Shown here in pieces: positions 53,484 to 62,434 of a stretch of 64,000 nt of DNA (position 1 is the stretch's first letter; every line of letters begins with the position of its first letter). Source of the stretch: Rheinheimera lutimaris (GTDB lineage Bacteria; Pseudomonadota; Gammaproteobacteria; Enterobacterales; Alteromonadaceae); contig NZ_JABSOD010000005.1 in the NCBI RefSeq assembly GCF_013283795.1, forward strand, positions 1-64,000. The letters run 5' to 3'. The notes beneath the pieces were generated by a model. It had not been told where the DNA came from. It saw only the letters and a list, made by a program, of their open reading frames with translations, and searched no databases. Both the position numbers and the translations under genes were made by a program.

Positions 53484-54179
53484 ATCGCTGCCCGGTTGAT
53501 ACCAGTCTGTCCAACTGCGGGTAAGTACAAACACACTGTAGCTGGCAAACTCTGCCATTAGCTTGCTGTAAAAATCAAAATTGGTCAGGTTAACCGTCAC
53601 CGGACAATTTATACCGCAATTAACACGGCGAAAGGTTTGGCTGGAAGTGGCCACCACTTTGGCACTGAAACCATGGTGTGCGGTGAGCTGTGTTACCCGC
53701 CAGGCATGAAAATCGCTGGTAAGAATGTAGTCTGGTTTCAGCTCTGGTTTAGCAGCCAGGCTGTTAAATTCTTTATAAGTATTGTCGCCGCCAAAAAAAC
53801 AATCGATGGCGAAATTGCCCGGCATAGACAACAAGTAATCGACATAGGGCCGGCAGTAACGGGTAGTAATAATCACGCTGCCACCCTGCGGCATTAACGC
53901 CGATAACTGCTGTAAACGCGCCTTAGCACAGGCCGGCAGGGTCTGCTGTGACCCGCCGCAGCCCAGCACAACCACATTGCTGGCTGCACTTAACGTATAC
54001 ACTGCACTGTAACTGCCGTACCAGGCCCGTACCTGATTAGCCACAAAACTGTTACCGGCCAGATAATAAAATGCCAGCAGCAACCACAGGCCTTTTTTGC
54101 GGTAGCAAATACAAGCCAACAGCAGAGCATACAACACCAGATTATGCGGAAACATCATCGGTTCAAGAATATCTTTCAT
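53478..54179 (-). CDS. YdcF/ElyC-type (DUF218) membrane protein
   Basis: The 233-residue protein has one or two N-terminal hydrophobic helices and then a DUF218 domain (VVLGCGGSQQ, KARLQQLSALMPQGGSVIITT, LTSDFHAWRVTQLTAHHGF). ElyC-like proteins affect undecaprenyl-phosphate-dependent envelope synthesis. Its place among polysaccharide genes supports such a role. AGGAG lies before ATG 54179. The start overlaps the preceding gene by 17 bases. The 3' end overlaps the convergent ligase gene by six bases. Confidence 0.85.
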   Translation of the reverse strand: MKDILEPMMFPHNLVLYALLLACICYRKKGLWLLLAFYYLAGNSFVANQVRAWYGSYSAVYTLSAASNVVVLGCGGSQQTLPACAKARLQQLSALMPQGGSVIITTRYCRPYVDYLLSMPGNFAIDCFFGGDNTYKEFNSLAAKPELKPDYILTSDFHAWRVTQLTAHHGFSAKVVATSSQTFRRVNCGINCPVTVNLTNFDFYSKLMAEFASYSVFVLTRSWTDWYQPGSDL

Positions 54180-55458
54180 CAGCACTCCTCTTGCCGGCCG
54201 TACTTTGCAGCAATAAGGCATTACATAAAGCCCAGGGCAGCCACAGCATGCCGGAGGTTAAAATATGCCCCGCCAACGACGATACCAACAGCAGTAGCAG
54301 GTTTAACAGCAGCAGGCTGCGCCCGGCGCCACTAAAGCGCTGCTGCCAGCTGTGGCGGATAAATACGGCAAATACCAGCAAAAATGTCAGCAAACCGGCG
54401 ATGCCGTGAAACACCAGTAAATCAAACCAGTCCAGCTCAGCAAAATATTTCTTCAAATACAAGGCAATACCACCTTGCCCCACTCCCGCCAGGCGCTGCC
54501 ATTCACTGTAGTTGTCTGCTGCGGTTTGCCAAATGCGGCCGGCATAATAATCGCGGGAGGACAGCAATATGCCGCTAAGACCACGCTGCTGATAAACAAA
54601 ACTCAGTTTGTCGTAAATGCCGAGCAGCCTCAGCAGGTATTCACCGTTTAACAGCAGCAGCATCAGTAACAGCAATAACAGCCCTGTCGCTATGGCAAGA
54701 GCACGGCGCTGGCGCTGCCAAAATACGGCTCCCTGCATTAACAGCGGCACAAAAATAACCAGCATTACTACGCCGAACAATCCGGTTTTTGTCAGCAGTA
54801 ACAGCGCCAACACCAGCGCACAACTGCTCACCAAAACATAAGCGACTTTATAGTGTGGCCAGCACAGCACCAACAAGCCGCAGCTGATCACCAGCAGCAC
54901 CGCCGATAATTCATTGGTGGAATAGAAAAAGCCTTTAATACCCAGAAACGATTGCGCCACACCATCCAGCGGCTGATAAGCCGTAAAGCCGAACCCCGCC
55001 AACCCGGCCAGAGCATTAAGCAGCAGCACCGCCGCACTGATATACAGCGTTTGTGTTAACAGCTGCGTTGCCAACTGCGGCCGGCGTTGCTGTAATGACA
55101 CTAAACAGGCTAATGCCAACAGCGGGCTAAGCGCTTTAATCGCCAGTTGCATGTCGGCCAGCATCCAGTGTGTGGCCATCTGCGGCCAATGCATTGCCGG
55201 CCCTGCCAACAGCAGTAACAGCAGCAACAGCAGTGCCGCCAAGCGTTTTGGCTGCTGTAACAACAGCACCAACACCATCAGCAGTAACACTATAAGTTTG
55301 TAATACACCGACAAACCATAGCTGGTGCCATGCCATTGCAGTACAGCACCATTAAGGCAATCGACGGCTAAAAACAGCGGTATAAGCCAGCACAGCAGTT
55401 TATCGCAGCTGTTTAGCCAGGCTGCGCGCAGTGCGGGTGATAGTAACGACAGCGGCAT
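54163..55458 (-). CDS. O-antigen polymerase/ligase-like membrane protein
   Basis: The 431-residue protein has 10-12 transmembrane helices, many almost pure leucine (for example nine to ten in a row near residue 75). It carries a GIKGFFYSTNELSAVLLVIS segment like the acceptor region of the family, and a large loop with GILLSSRDYYAGRIW. Its position among glycosyltransferases suggests it is the Wzy of the second locus. It shares a base with the end of the preceding glycosyltransferase gene. Confidence 0.8.
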   Translation of the reverse strand: MPLSLLSPALRAAWLNSCDKLLCWLIPLFLAVDCLNGAVLQWHGTSYGLSVYYKLIVLLLMVLVLLLQQPKRLAALLLLLLLLLAGPAMHWPQMATHWMLADMQLAIKALSPLLALACLVSLQQRRPQLATQLLTQTLYISAAVLLLNALAGLAGFGFTAYQPLDGVAQSFLGIKGFFYSTNELSAVLLVISCGLLVLCWPHYKVAYVLVSSCALVLALLLLTKTGLFGVVMLVIFVPLLMQGAVFWQRQRRALAIATGLLLLLLMLLLLNGEYLLRLLGIYDKLSFVYQQRGLSGILLSSRDYYAGRIWQTAADNYSEWQRLAGVGQGGIALYLKKYFAELDWFDLLVFHGIAGLLTFLLVFAVFIRHSWQQRFSGAGRSLLLLNLLLLLVSSLAGHILTSGMLWLPWALCNALLLQSTAGKRSADERYS

Positions 55459-56357
55459 TATTTTTTAAACAACCCGGTAAATCCCTTACTAAACACTTTA
55501 ATACGCCAGCGGCTAAGCACGCCCAGCTTATGTCTAATAAAATAGCGCCACTTTAGTTGCACCAAACCGTAACGGCTGCTGCTAAGCAGTTGTGACAAGG
55601 TCAGCGGAATTTGTTCCATCGTCTGGCGGTAAAACATCTGGTTTTGCAGGTTACGCGCACTCATGTGCACACGGTGCTTGGCGACAAATTGCTTGTGCGC
55701 ATCCAAGCGCTTCGGCGAATTGGTGATACGCCCCAGTTCGTGGCCAACATTTACTTTGTAGCTGGCATCCGCAATACGCAGTGCCGGGCCATATGCCTGC
55801 ACTACCCTGACCCACATATCATAATCCTGAAATGCTGCCAGCCCGGTATCAAAGCCACCTAAGGCCAGCATACGTTCACGACGCACCAGAGCCTGGTTAG
55901 ACAAAGTATGTAAATCGAGCAATTCAGCTAAGCCAACCACCCGGCGCTCAGCATACAGCTTTTTTTGCAGCGTGCCGTAATCCCAAATGTAGCCGGAGCA
56001 GACACAGCTGTATTTATCATCATAAGCGTTATACAAATTGCTTAAGCGCTGCGGTAAAAACTCATCGTCGTCATCTATACCGGTAACAAATTCCCCTTTG
56101 GCCTCAGTAATGGCACGGTTGCGTGCAGCGCAGGCGCCCTGGCCGCTGGCCTGGCGAAAAAAGCGGATGCGCTCGTCATTAATGTATTTGTTGGTTAACA
56201 CCGCCCAGGTATCGTCGGTAGAGGCATCATCCACTACCAGCAGCTCAATATTGCTGTAATCCTGTGCCAGCACCGACTCAATAGCACGGATTGCCATCTG
56301 CACACGGTTAAAGGTCGGCATATAAACACTGATCAGCGGTAACGATTGCGTGCTCAT
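55458..56357 (-). CDS. Family 2 glycosyltransferase
   Basis: The 299-residue GT-A enzyme has LISVYMPTFNRVQMAIRAIESVL at the start, VVDDASTDDT, the metal motif GIDDDDEF (about 89-96) and a conserved ALGGFDTGLAAFQDYDMWVR acceptor loop. Start 56357 is chosen because GGAAG lies eight bases upstream. Longer readings from 56372 or 56435 run into the WecG-type gene. It is part of a coupled chain with its two upstream neighbours. Confidence 0.92.
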   Translation of the reverse strand: MSTQSLPLISVYMPTFNRVQMAIRAIESVLAQDYSNIELLVVDDASTDDTWAVLTNKYINDERIRFFRQASGQGACAARNRAITEAKGEFVTGIDDDDEFLPQRLSNLYNAYDDKYSCVCSGYIWDYGTLQKKLYAERRVVGLAELLDLHTLSNQALVRRERMLALGGFDTGLAAFQDYDMWVRVVQAYGPALRIADASYKVNVGHELGRITNSPKRLDAHKQFVAKHRVHMSARNLQNQMFYRQTMEQIPLTLSQLLSSSRYGLVQLKWRYFIRHKLGVLSRWRIKVFSKGFTGLFKK

Positions 56358-56376
56358 GTTGTTGGCTTCCATAGCG

Positions 56377-57147
56377 TTAAATTTTACCGGTCCAATACCA
56401 CCAGACGTAGCGCAGCAAACCAAGTTGCCGGCCAATGCGACTGGGTTGTGATAACAGCCGGTAAGCCCATTCCAGATTCAGCTTACACCAAAGTTCAGGT
56501 GCCCGTTTTACATTGCCGGTAAATACATCGTAAGTACCGCCAACGCCCATATAATAACAATCAGGGTGCTGTGCACGGATGCGTTGGATCAGCAACTCCT
56601 GCTTCGGCGACCCCATAGCAACGCTGACAATGCGCGCACCGCTTTGCTTAATTTGCGCAATAAGTGCCGCTTCATCTTTAAAGTAACCGTCTACCGCGCC
56701 CACCAGGTTTACTTTTTGTTGTAGTAACTTAGTTTCCGTTTGACGGTTAACCTCTGGTGTAGCACCAACAATAAACACCGGCACCTTGTACTGTGCTGCA
56801 CGCAGCATCAACTGCTGCCACAACTCGCAGCCGGGGATACGCTGTACATTTTTCTTCAACCGCTTGCGCATCACTTTTACCACACCAATACCATCGGCAT
56901 AGCGGATATCAGCTGCGGCAATGACCGCCGCAATTTGTGGCTCGCGTATGGCGGTAAGAATTTTTTCCGGGTTAATGGCAATGGCTGAACCGGCATACAC
57001 ACTGCCATCGTCGCGCACTATATAAGCCAGCAGTTGCGCCATGCCGGCAAAAGCGGACACCTGCACCGGCCCTATGCTCACCTGTGGCGGCTGTATTGTG
57101 GTCACAGCGCTGTCCGGCGTTATGCTGTTGGCGTTGTTTGCATTCAT
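56377..57147 (-). CDS. WecG/TagA/CpsF family glycosyltransferase
   Basis: The 256-residue GT26 enzyme shows the canonical motifs: IAINPEKI, RYADGIGVV (about 82-90), VFIVGATPEV, SVAMGSPKQELLI and MGVGGTYDVFTGNVKRAP. It then has the C-terminal LNLEWAYRLLSQPSRIGRQ membrane-association end. It transfers an N-acetyl sugar or its uronic acid to a lipid-linked acceptor, usually right after a WecA-type first step; a WecA homologue is encoded at 58.4 kb. The gene overlaps the preceding glycosyltransferase by four bases. Confidence 0.92.
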   Translation of the reverse strand: MNANNANSITPDSAVTTIQPPQVSIGPVQVSAFAGMAQLLAYIVRDDGSVYAGSAIAINPEKILTAIREPQIAAVIAAADIRYADGIGVVKVMRKRLKKNVQRIPGCELWQQLMLRAAQYKVPVFIVGATPEVNRQTETKLLQQKVNLVGAVDGYFKDEAALIAQIKQSGARIVSVAMGSPKQELLIQRIRAQHPDCYYMGVGGTYDVFTGNVKRAPELWCKLNLEWAYRLLSQPSRIGRQLGLLRYVWWYWTGKI

Positions 57148-58199
57148 CTTAAAACATCCTGATAAAGCTGTTGTAATTCACTGACCACGCGCCCCAACAG
57201 ATATTGCTCTGCACTGTGGCGGGCGGCCAACTGCATTTGCCGGTATTGCGCATCAGATTGGGCAAAAAACTGCGCCAATGCATGTTCCAGCGCAGTCAGC
57301 AGTTGCTGCTCTGTGCCCTGCTGGCTGATAAGAATACCATTGTCGCCGTGGTTAATCTGCTCTGCTGCACCATCGGTATAGCTGGCAATAACCGGGGTGT
57401 AACAGGCCATCGCTTCGGCCATAACCAGGCCAAAGGCTTCGTGGCGTGACAAGCTGATAAAACACCGCGCCTGGCTGTATAACTGCTTTAATGCCTGGCT
57501 GTCTTTCGGCCCCACCACCAACACATTAGGGAAACGTCTGGCAGCAGCATGCAACTTATCCAGCCAGGGGCCGGAGCCGGCAATCACCAGTTTTTTATCC
57601 TGTAATGCAGGTAACAATGCCAGTAAGCGATCCATGCCTTTATTGTGATCCAGGCTGCCGACATACAAGATATCGATCGTTTTTTCCTGCCAGCTCAGTT
57701 GCTTGGCCTGGCCAAACAATTCACTGATGCCGGCCGGCAGCACCTTAGCGCGTTGCGTTGGCAAACTGAACTGCCGCGCCAGGGCTTTGCTGGCAAAAAT
57801 CCACTGCGACACCCTGGCAGCACACCAACGATAGGCTTTGCCGGGTGGCTGATACAAATAAATGTCACTGCCGTGGCAGGTCACTACAATTTTCACTTTC
57901 GGATTTCGCAGCCACTTATACAACAGCGCCAGCCAGATAGTCGGGTAAAAATAATGCACATGCACTATATCAAACCGGCGCCGGCTTAACACAAAGCGCC
58001 AGAGAAAATCGAGCGCGAAAACCGGATATTTCAACCACTTGTTCAGCAAAGAGTCACTGTGCCAGCGCATATAATGATAGGCAGGATTAAGCGCAGCTAA
58101 CGCCCACACCTGATTGTGAACAAACTTGCCCTGAAACGGTGATGAAGGCTTAGGGCCCATATTGCTGATAATTAAAATGTTACTCTTTGCTGCCTGCAC
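57144..58199 (-). CDS. Family 4 glycosyltransferase
   Basis: The 351-residue GT-B enzyme has an N-terminal ISNMGPKPSSPFQGKFVHNQ acceptor site, the central DILYVGSLDHNKGMDRLL and VIAGSGPWL, and the E-x7-E motif SRHEAFGLVMAEAMA (about 264-278). It is a retaining enzyme that uses a nucleotide sugar. It opens the minus-strand half of the second locus, divergent from the WecA-type gene, with about 170 non-coding bases between them. Confidence 0.93.
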   Translation of the reverse strand: MQAAKSNILIISNMGPKPSSPFQGKFVHNQVWALAALNPAYHYMRWHSDSLLNKWLKYPVFALDFLWRFVLSRRRFDIVHVHYFYPTIWLALLYKWLRNPKVKIVVTCHGSDIYLYQPPGKAYRWCAARVSQWIFASKALARQFSLPTQRAKVLPAGISELFGQAKQLSWQEKTIDILYVGSLDHNKGMDRLLALLPALQDKKLVIAGSGPWLDKLHAAARRFPNVLVVGPKDSQALKQLYSQARCFISLSRHEAFGLVMAEAMACYTPVIASYTDGAAEQINHGDNGILISQQGTEQQLLTALEHALAQFFAQSDAQYRQMQLAARHSAEQYLLGRVVSELQQLYQDVLR

Positions 58200-58370
58200 G
58201 CTGAAATATCACCCTGAACCGCTGGCGGACTATGTACAATACTTGTTGTCCGCCGGAAAAACACTTAGTTTATAGCGCATTGCGCTACAACCGGAATAGC
58301 GCCAGTAAAACCGATTGTAGCTGACGCCCGGCTGAATAGCTGTTAACCCTGAGCCAACCAGGATAGTTAA

Positions 58371-59447
58371 ATGTCTGAATATATTAGTCTTTATATTACT
58401 GCTTTGTTTGCGGCCTGCGCAGCCATCGCGTTACTGTATCCGTTGTCGGTGCGCGTGGGGCTGGTAGATGTACCGCGCGGGCGCAAGCAGCATCAGGGGG
58501 CGGTACCGTTAATCGGCGGCATAGCGACGTACTGTGGCCTGGCCATTGCCATGCTGCTGTTTGCCGACAGCAATATACAGCCGTTTTATTATCTGGCCTG
58601 TAGCGGCGTTATTCTGGTATTGGGCGTATTTGATGATTACCTCGATTTAAGCGTAAAGCTGCGCCTGGCGGTACAAACGCTGGTGGGGCTGGCCATGACA
58701 TACAGCCTGGATTTGCATATCGCCAGTCTGGGTAATTTGTTTGGCCTGGGTGTAATAGAGCTTGGCGTGCTGGGGCTGCCGGTAACACTGATTGCCGTTA
58801 TCGCCGCTATTAATGCGTTTAATATGACCGACGGCATCGACGGCCTGGCCGGCATGTTAAGCCTGGTCAGCTTTGTCAGTATCGCTATTTTTATGGCGTT
58901 ATGGGGCCAACAGTTATATGCCGGTTTCGCACTGACGTTAGCCTTGGCAATACTACCTTACCTGGCGTGCAACCTGAACCTGGTACCCGGCCGGCGTATT
59001 TTTATGGGCGATGCCGGCAGCATGTTAATTGGCCTGAGCGTAATATGGTTGCTGATCATCGGCACCCAAAGTGAGAGTGCCAGCTTTCGGCCGGTGACAG
59101 CGCTGTGGATCATCGCCATACCGCTGATGGATATGATTGCCATTATGGTACGGCGTATTCGTAAAGGACAATCGCCGTTTCAGGCCGATCGCGAGCACCT
59201 GCACCATATTTCACTGCGGTTGGGCTTAAGCTCACGCGAATCACTGGCGCTTATTACCGCCCTGGCCTGTATTTTTGCCTGTATCGGTATTATCGGTGAA
59301 TACCTGCTGCTGCCTGAGCCACTTATGTTGCTGCTGTTTATCGCGCTGTTTGGCGGTTACCTGTATCTGCTACAACATATCTGGCGTATTATCTCGCACT
59401 TTCGCCATAAGCGACTGCAACAGCGCCAGCCAAGGGCGGTGAAGTAA
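58371..59447 (+). CDS. WecA-type undecaprenyl-phosphate sugar-1-phosphate transferase
   Basis: The 358-residue integral membrane enzyme has about 11 helices. Family motifs are VLGVFDDYLDL (about 83-93), NAFNMTDGIDGLAG (about 147-160), GRRIFMGDAGSM, and the HLHH loop ADREHLHHIS. It starts a glycan by transferring N-acetylglucosamine-1-phosphate or a similar group to the lipid carrier. This gives the second locus its own initiating enzyme, distinct from the VpsL-like one at 31 kb. It is followed by a flippase and a pyruvyl transferase on the same strand. Confidence 0.93.
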   Translation: MSEYISLYITALFAACAAIALLYPLSVRVGLVDVPRGRKQHQGAVPLIGGIATYCGLAIAMLLFADSNIQPFYYLACSGVILVLGVFDDYLDLSVKLRLAVQTLVGLAMTYSLDLHIASLGNLFGLGVIELGVLGLPVTLIAVIAAINAFNMTDGIDGLAGMLSLVSFVSIAIFMALWGQQLYAGFALTLALAILPYLACNLNLVPGRRIFMGDAGSMLIGLSVIWLLIIGTQSESASFRPVTALWIIAIPLMDMIAIMVRRIRKGQSPFQADREHLHHISLRLGLSSRESLALITALACIFACIGIIGEYLLLPEPLMLLLFIALFGGYLYLLQHIWRIISHFRHKRLQQRQPRAVK

Positions 59448-59480
59448 ATAGCGACGTATTAAGTAAGGACAGTTAACGCA

Positions 59481-60800
59481 GTGAACATCATTAAAAAGCT
59501 GTTAATGGCCCGCGCTACGGCAATGCTGGGTGACAAGTTGGTGAAGCTGGCTGCCGGCGCCGTATTAACGGTATTTGTCGCCCGTATGCTGGGCGCCGGC
59601 GAGCTGGGCGTCTATTCGATTGTGATGGCCTGGAGCGCGTTTTTAGTGCCGATAACCAGCATGGGGCTGAACAATATCGTGGTTCGCCAGATGGTAAAGC
59701 ATGACAGCGGCCATGCGGCAATGACCATGTTGTACAGCGCCATCAGTATCCGGCTGGCGCTGGGGCTGCTGGGCGGCAGCTTAATGCTGTTGGCGTTTTA
59801 TCTGCTCTACCCCACCATGTTTAGCGGCAATACCGCCGTTGCTATTCTGGTATTATTTTTACTGCAAGCGTTTTTCGGCTTTTTACTATTTGAATTTTAC
59901 TTAAATTATCAGGGCACGTTTCGCAGCGTCGCCTATGTTAAATCAGCAATATCGCTGTTGAGCTTCGGCGTTAAACTGGCCCTGCTGTACAGCGGTTTTG
60001 GTATTGCCAGCCTGTTGCTGCTAACCGGTATCGAGTTTTTACTGGTGGGTATGGCGCAATATGTTATTTACCGGCGTAAACATCAGCCATTTAAACAAAA
60101 CGAAGCGCGCTGGCCCGGTTATCACCCACGCTGGTTTAACTGGCAGCAAGCCAAACAGCTGCTGCGCCGCTCTTCCTGGTTGTGGTTATCCGGCATAGTG
60201 TCGGTAATTTACCTGAAAATCGATATTGTGATGATAGGTTCTATTGCCGGCACCGAGCAGGCCGGTATTTATGCCGCCGCCAGCCGTCTATCTGAGCTGT
60301 GGTATGTGTTTCCGGCGACCTTAGCAGCGCGCTATTATCCGGATATGCTAAAAGCCTATCAGCTGGGCAAACCCGCTTACTACTTAAAGTTGCGCCGTTT
60401 TGCCCTGCTGTTTTTCAGTGCCGCCTTTACTATCGCCGTGCTGATGTCGCTGGCCGCGCCCTGGATTATCAGCCTGTTATTTGGCGACAGTTTTGCCGCC
60501 GCCGTTGAGGTACTGCGCATTCATATCTGGGCTGGCTGTTTTATCTTTGTGCGCTATTTAATCAGCCAGCACTTACTTATTACCGAGCAGGAGCCACTGT
60601 CGCTGCTAAGCCACGGTGTTGGTGCCCTGCTTAATGTCGGTTTAAATTTATGGCTTATTCCGAGCATGGGTATTGTTGGCGCAGCGTGGGCCACATTAAT
60701 ATCCTATGCCTATGCGTCGTTCTTTTTCCTGTTGCTGGCCAAAAGTACCCGCGGCCAGCTATGGCAACTTATTACCGTGCGTCGTAAAGACACTCACTAA
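59481..60800 (+). CDS. Oligosaccharide flippase (Wzx-like)
   Basis: The 439-residue protein has about 14 transmembrane helices with the MOP-family start KLAAGAVLTVFVARMLGAGELGVYS. A later KIDIVMIGSIAGTEQAGIYAAA segment is typical of Wzx. It carries lipid-linked units across the inner membrane for the second locus. The start is GTG with AAGGAC upstream, 33 bases after the WecA-type gene. Confidence 0.92.
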   Translation: MNIIKKLLMARATAMLGDKLVKLAAGAVLTVFVARMLGAGELGVYSIVMAWSAFLVPITSMGLNNIVVRQMVKHDSGHAAMTMLYSAISIRLALGLLGGSLMLLAFYLLYPTMFSGNTAVAILVLFLLQAFFGFLLFEFYLNYQGTFRSVAYVKSAISLLSFGVKLALLYSGFGIASLLLLTGIEFLLVGMAQYVIYRRKHQPFKQNEARWPGYHPRWFNWQQAKQLLRRSSWLWLSGIVSVIYLKIDIVMIGSIAGTEQAGIYAAASRLSELWYVFPATLAARYYPDMLKAYQLGKPAYYLKLRRFALLFFSAAFTIAVLMSLAAPWIISLLFGDSFAAAVEVLRIHIWAGCFIFVRYLISQHLLITEQEPLSLLSHGVGALLNVGLNLWLIPSMGIVGAAWATLISYAYASFFFLLLAKSTRGQLWQLITVRRKDTH

Positions 60801-60812
60801 CAAGGTTTATCT

Positions 60813-61973
60813 ATGAGCAAACCACTTTTCGTTGAAATTAAAGGCGTACAGTTTCGCAATAAAGGCGCCTACTTAATGTTGTTAGCCAGCCTGGAAGGGC
60901 TGAAAGGCATTAAACAACCGGTTGAGCTGGTACTGTCCCCGGGACCAAACTTGCCTTATGTGGAACGCGCCCGCTTAGGCGCCTGGCAAAAGCTGTCATT
61001 TCGCCGCGGCGGTCTGGATTTAACGCCACTTATCGGCAAATTACCGGGTGCAGTACAGCGGCTGTTTAACCGTTATGGCATGGTAAGCGAACAACAAGTG
61101 GATTTAGTGCTGGAAGCCAGCGGCTTTGCTTATGGCGATCAGTGGCCACTGCGGTTTTTACAAAATACCGCCAAAGAAGTGGTGCGTTTTGCCAAAGCCG
61201 GTAAACCTTTTGTATTTATGCCACAAGCCTTTGGCCCGTTTAAAACCGACGACAGCAAAGCTGCAATGCGCGATATTATTAACCACGCCAGGCTGATTTT
61301 TGTCCGCGATCCGGTGTCATTGCAACACTTGCAAAGCTGTGTGCCAAACCTGCCGGATTCGGTAGTACTGACGCCGGACTTCACCGTGGGGTTAACTGCG
61401 CGCGCCAATGATGAAATACCGCCTGTTAACGGCCCTTATGCTGCACTTATTCCGAATAACAAGGTAGTGTCTAAATTCAACCATGCCGGTGCAGAGCAGC
61501 ACCGCAACGACTATATCGCCGCCTTTGCCGCTGCCGCTAATAAGCTCTCGGCAACGGGTATGCAATGTGTACTGGTAAACCATGAAGGTAAAGAAGATGC
61601 CGAACTGTGTGCTGAAATTGCCGCTAAAGCGCCGTGCACCATAGTACAAATTGATGATCCGCTGGCGGTAAAAGCTTTTATCGGCAAGGCTGAGTTGGCA
61701 ATAAGCTCACGTTTTCACGGCGCGGTAAATGCGCTAAGCCAGGGCGTCCCCTGTATTGCGACCAGTTGGAGCCACAAATACCACGCCATGATGACCGACT
61801 TTGGCATGGGAGATTACTGCGTAACCGAGCTGAGCGAGCAAAGCCTGCTCAGTGCTTTGCAGCAACTGCTGGATAACAAAGACGCGTTGGCTACCGTAGT
61901 AAAACAACAAGCTGCAGCGTTAAAACAGCAAAATACTGCCATGTGGCAGCGGCTGTACCAGGCTATCGGCTAA
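60813..61973 (+). CDS. Polysaccharide pyruvyl transferase family protein
   Basis: The 386-residue enzyme belongs to the WcaK/CsaB family: EIKGVQFRNKGAYLMLLA at the N terminus, FVFMPQAFGPFKTDDSK, a RLIFVRDPVSL site, and the C-terminal SSRFHGAVNALSQGVPCIATSW with its conserved Arg-Phe-His-Gly. These add ketal pyruvate to sugars, giving the glycan a negative charge. It lies 12 bases after the flippase gene and probably shares its transcript. Confidence 0.92.
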   Translation: MSKPLFVEIKGVQFRNKGAYLMLLASLEGLKGIKQPVELVLSPGPNLPYVERARLGAWQKLSFRRGGLDLTPLIGKLPGAVQRLFNRYGMVSEQQVDLVLEASGFAYGDQWPLRFLQNTAKEVVRFAKAGKPFVFMPQAFGPFKTDDSKAAMRDIINHARLIFVRDPVSLQHLQSCVPNLPDSVVLTPDFTVGLTARANDEIPPVNGPYAALIPNNKVVSKFNHAGAEQHRNDYIAAFAAAANKLSATGMQCVLVNHEGKEDAELCAEIAAKAPCTIVQIDDPLAVKAFIGKAELAISSRFHGAVNALSQGVPCIATSWSHKYHAMMTDFGMGDYCVTELSEQSLLSALQQLLDNKDALATVVKQQAAALKQQNTAMWQRLYQAIG

Positions 61974-61977
61974 GGTA

Positions 61978-62286
61978 TTACCCAACGCCCGGCAAAAACA
62001 GCGGCACTTTTAAGGTGTTATCGACTTTTTCAGCGCCGCCACACATTTCATCATAAGCCGACTGGTGCACTAAATACGCTTTGTAGATGGTGCAGCGGTC
62101 CAGAGCCAGCTTTACTTCATCAATGCTGTGAAACTGCTGTGGTTTGTTGTCTTCATCAACTAAAAACGCTTTGCGGCCGTCGTAGTCGGCTTCTGCCAGA
62201 TAAACGCCCATTTCAAACGAGTGAATGGTGAGCTCGTTAATGCGTACATCCTGATGATTTAAATGGTTGGCTCGATGGTAAGGCAT
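61978..62286 (-). CDS. DUF6482 family protein
   Basis: The 102-residue cytosolic protein has a central YLAEADYDGRKAFLVDEDNKPQQFHS region and a SIDEVKLALDRC helix, as in small DUF6482 proteins of Shewanella-like bacteria. The function is unknown. It is convergent with the pyruvyl transferase, four bases from its stop, and divergent from the REC-TPR gene. Confidence 0.8.
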   Translation of the reverse strand: MPYHRANHLNHQDVRINELTIHSFEMGVYLAEADYDGRKAFLVDEDNKPQQFHSIDEVKLALDRCTIYKAYLVHQSAYDEMCGGAEKVDNTLKVPLFLPGVG

Positions 62287-62434
62287 GTTTAATCCTCATT
62301 GTTGTTCAAATCCTGTACGTTGAGTCGTCTTTACCGGATCTTTATGCTGCAACAAAGTATAAGACAACCTTTACCCAGTCGTCGGCTTCATCTAGTATCG
62401 GTATATATTCAGATAAACAATTGTTGAAGCTCCG

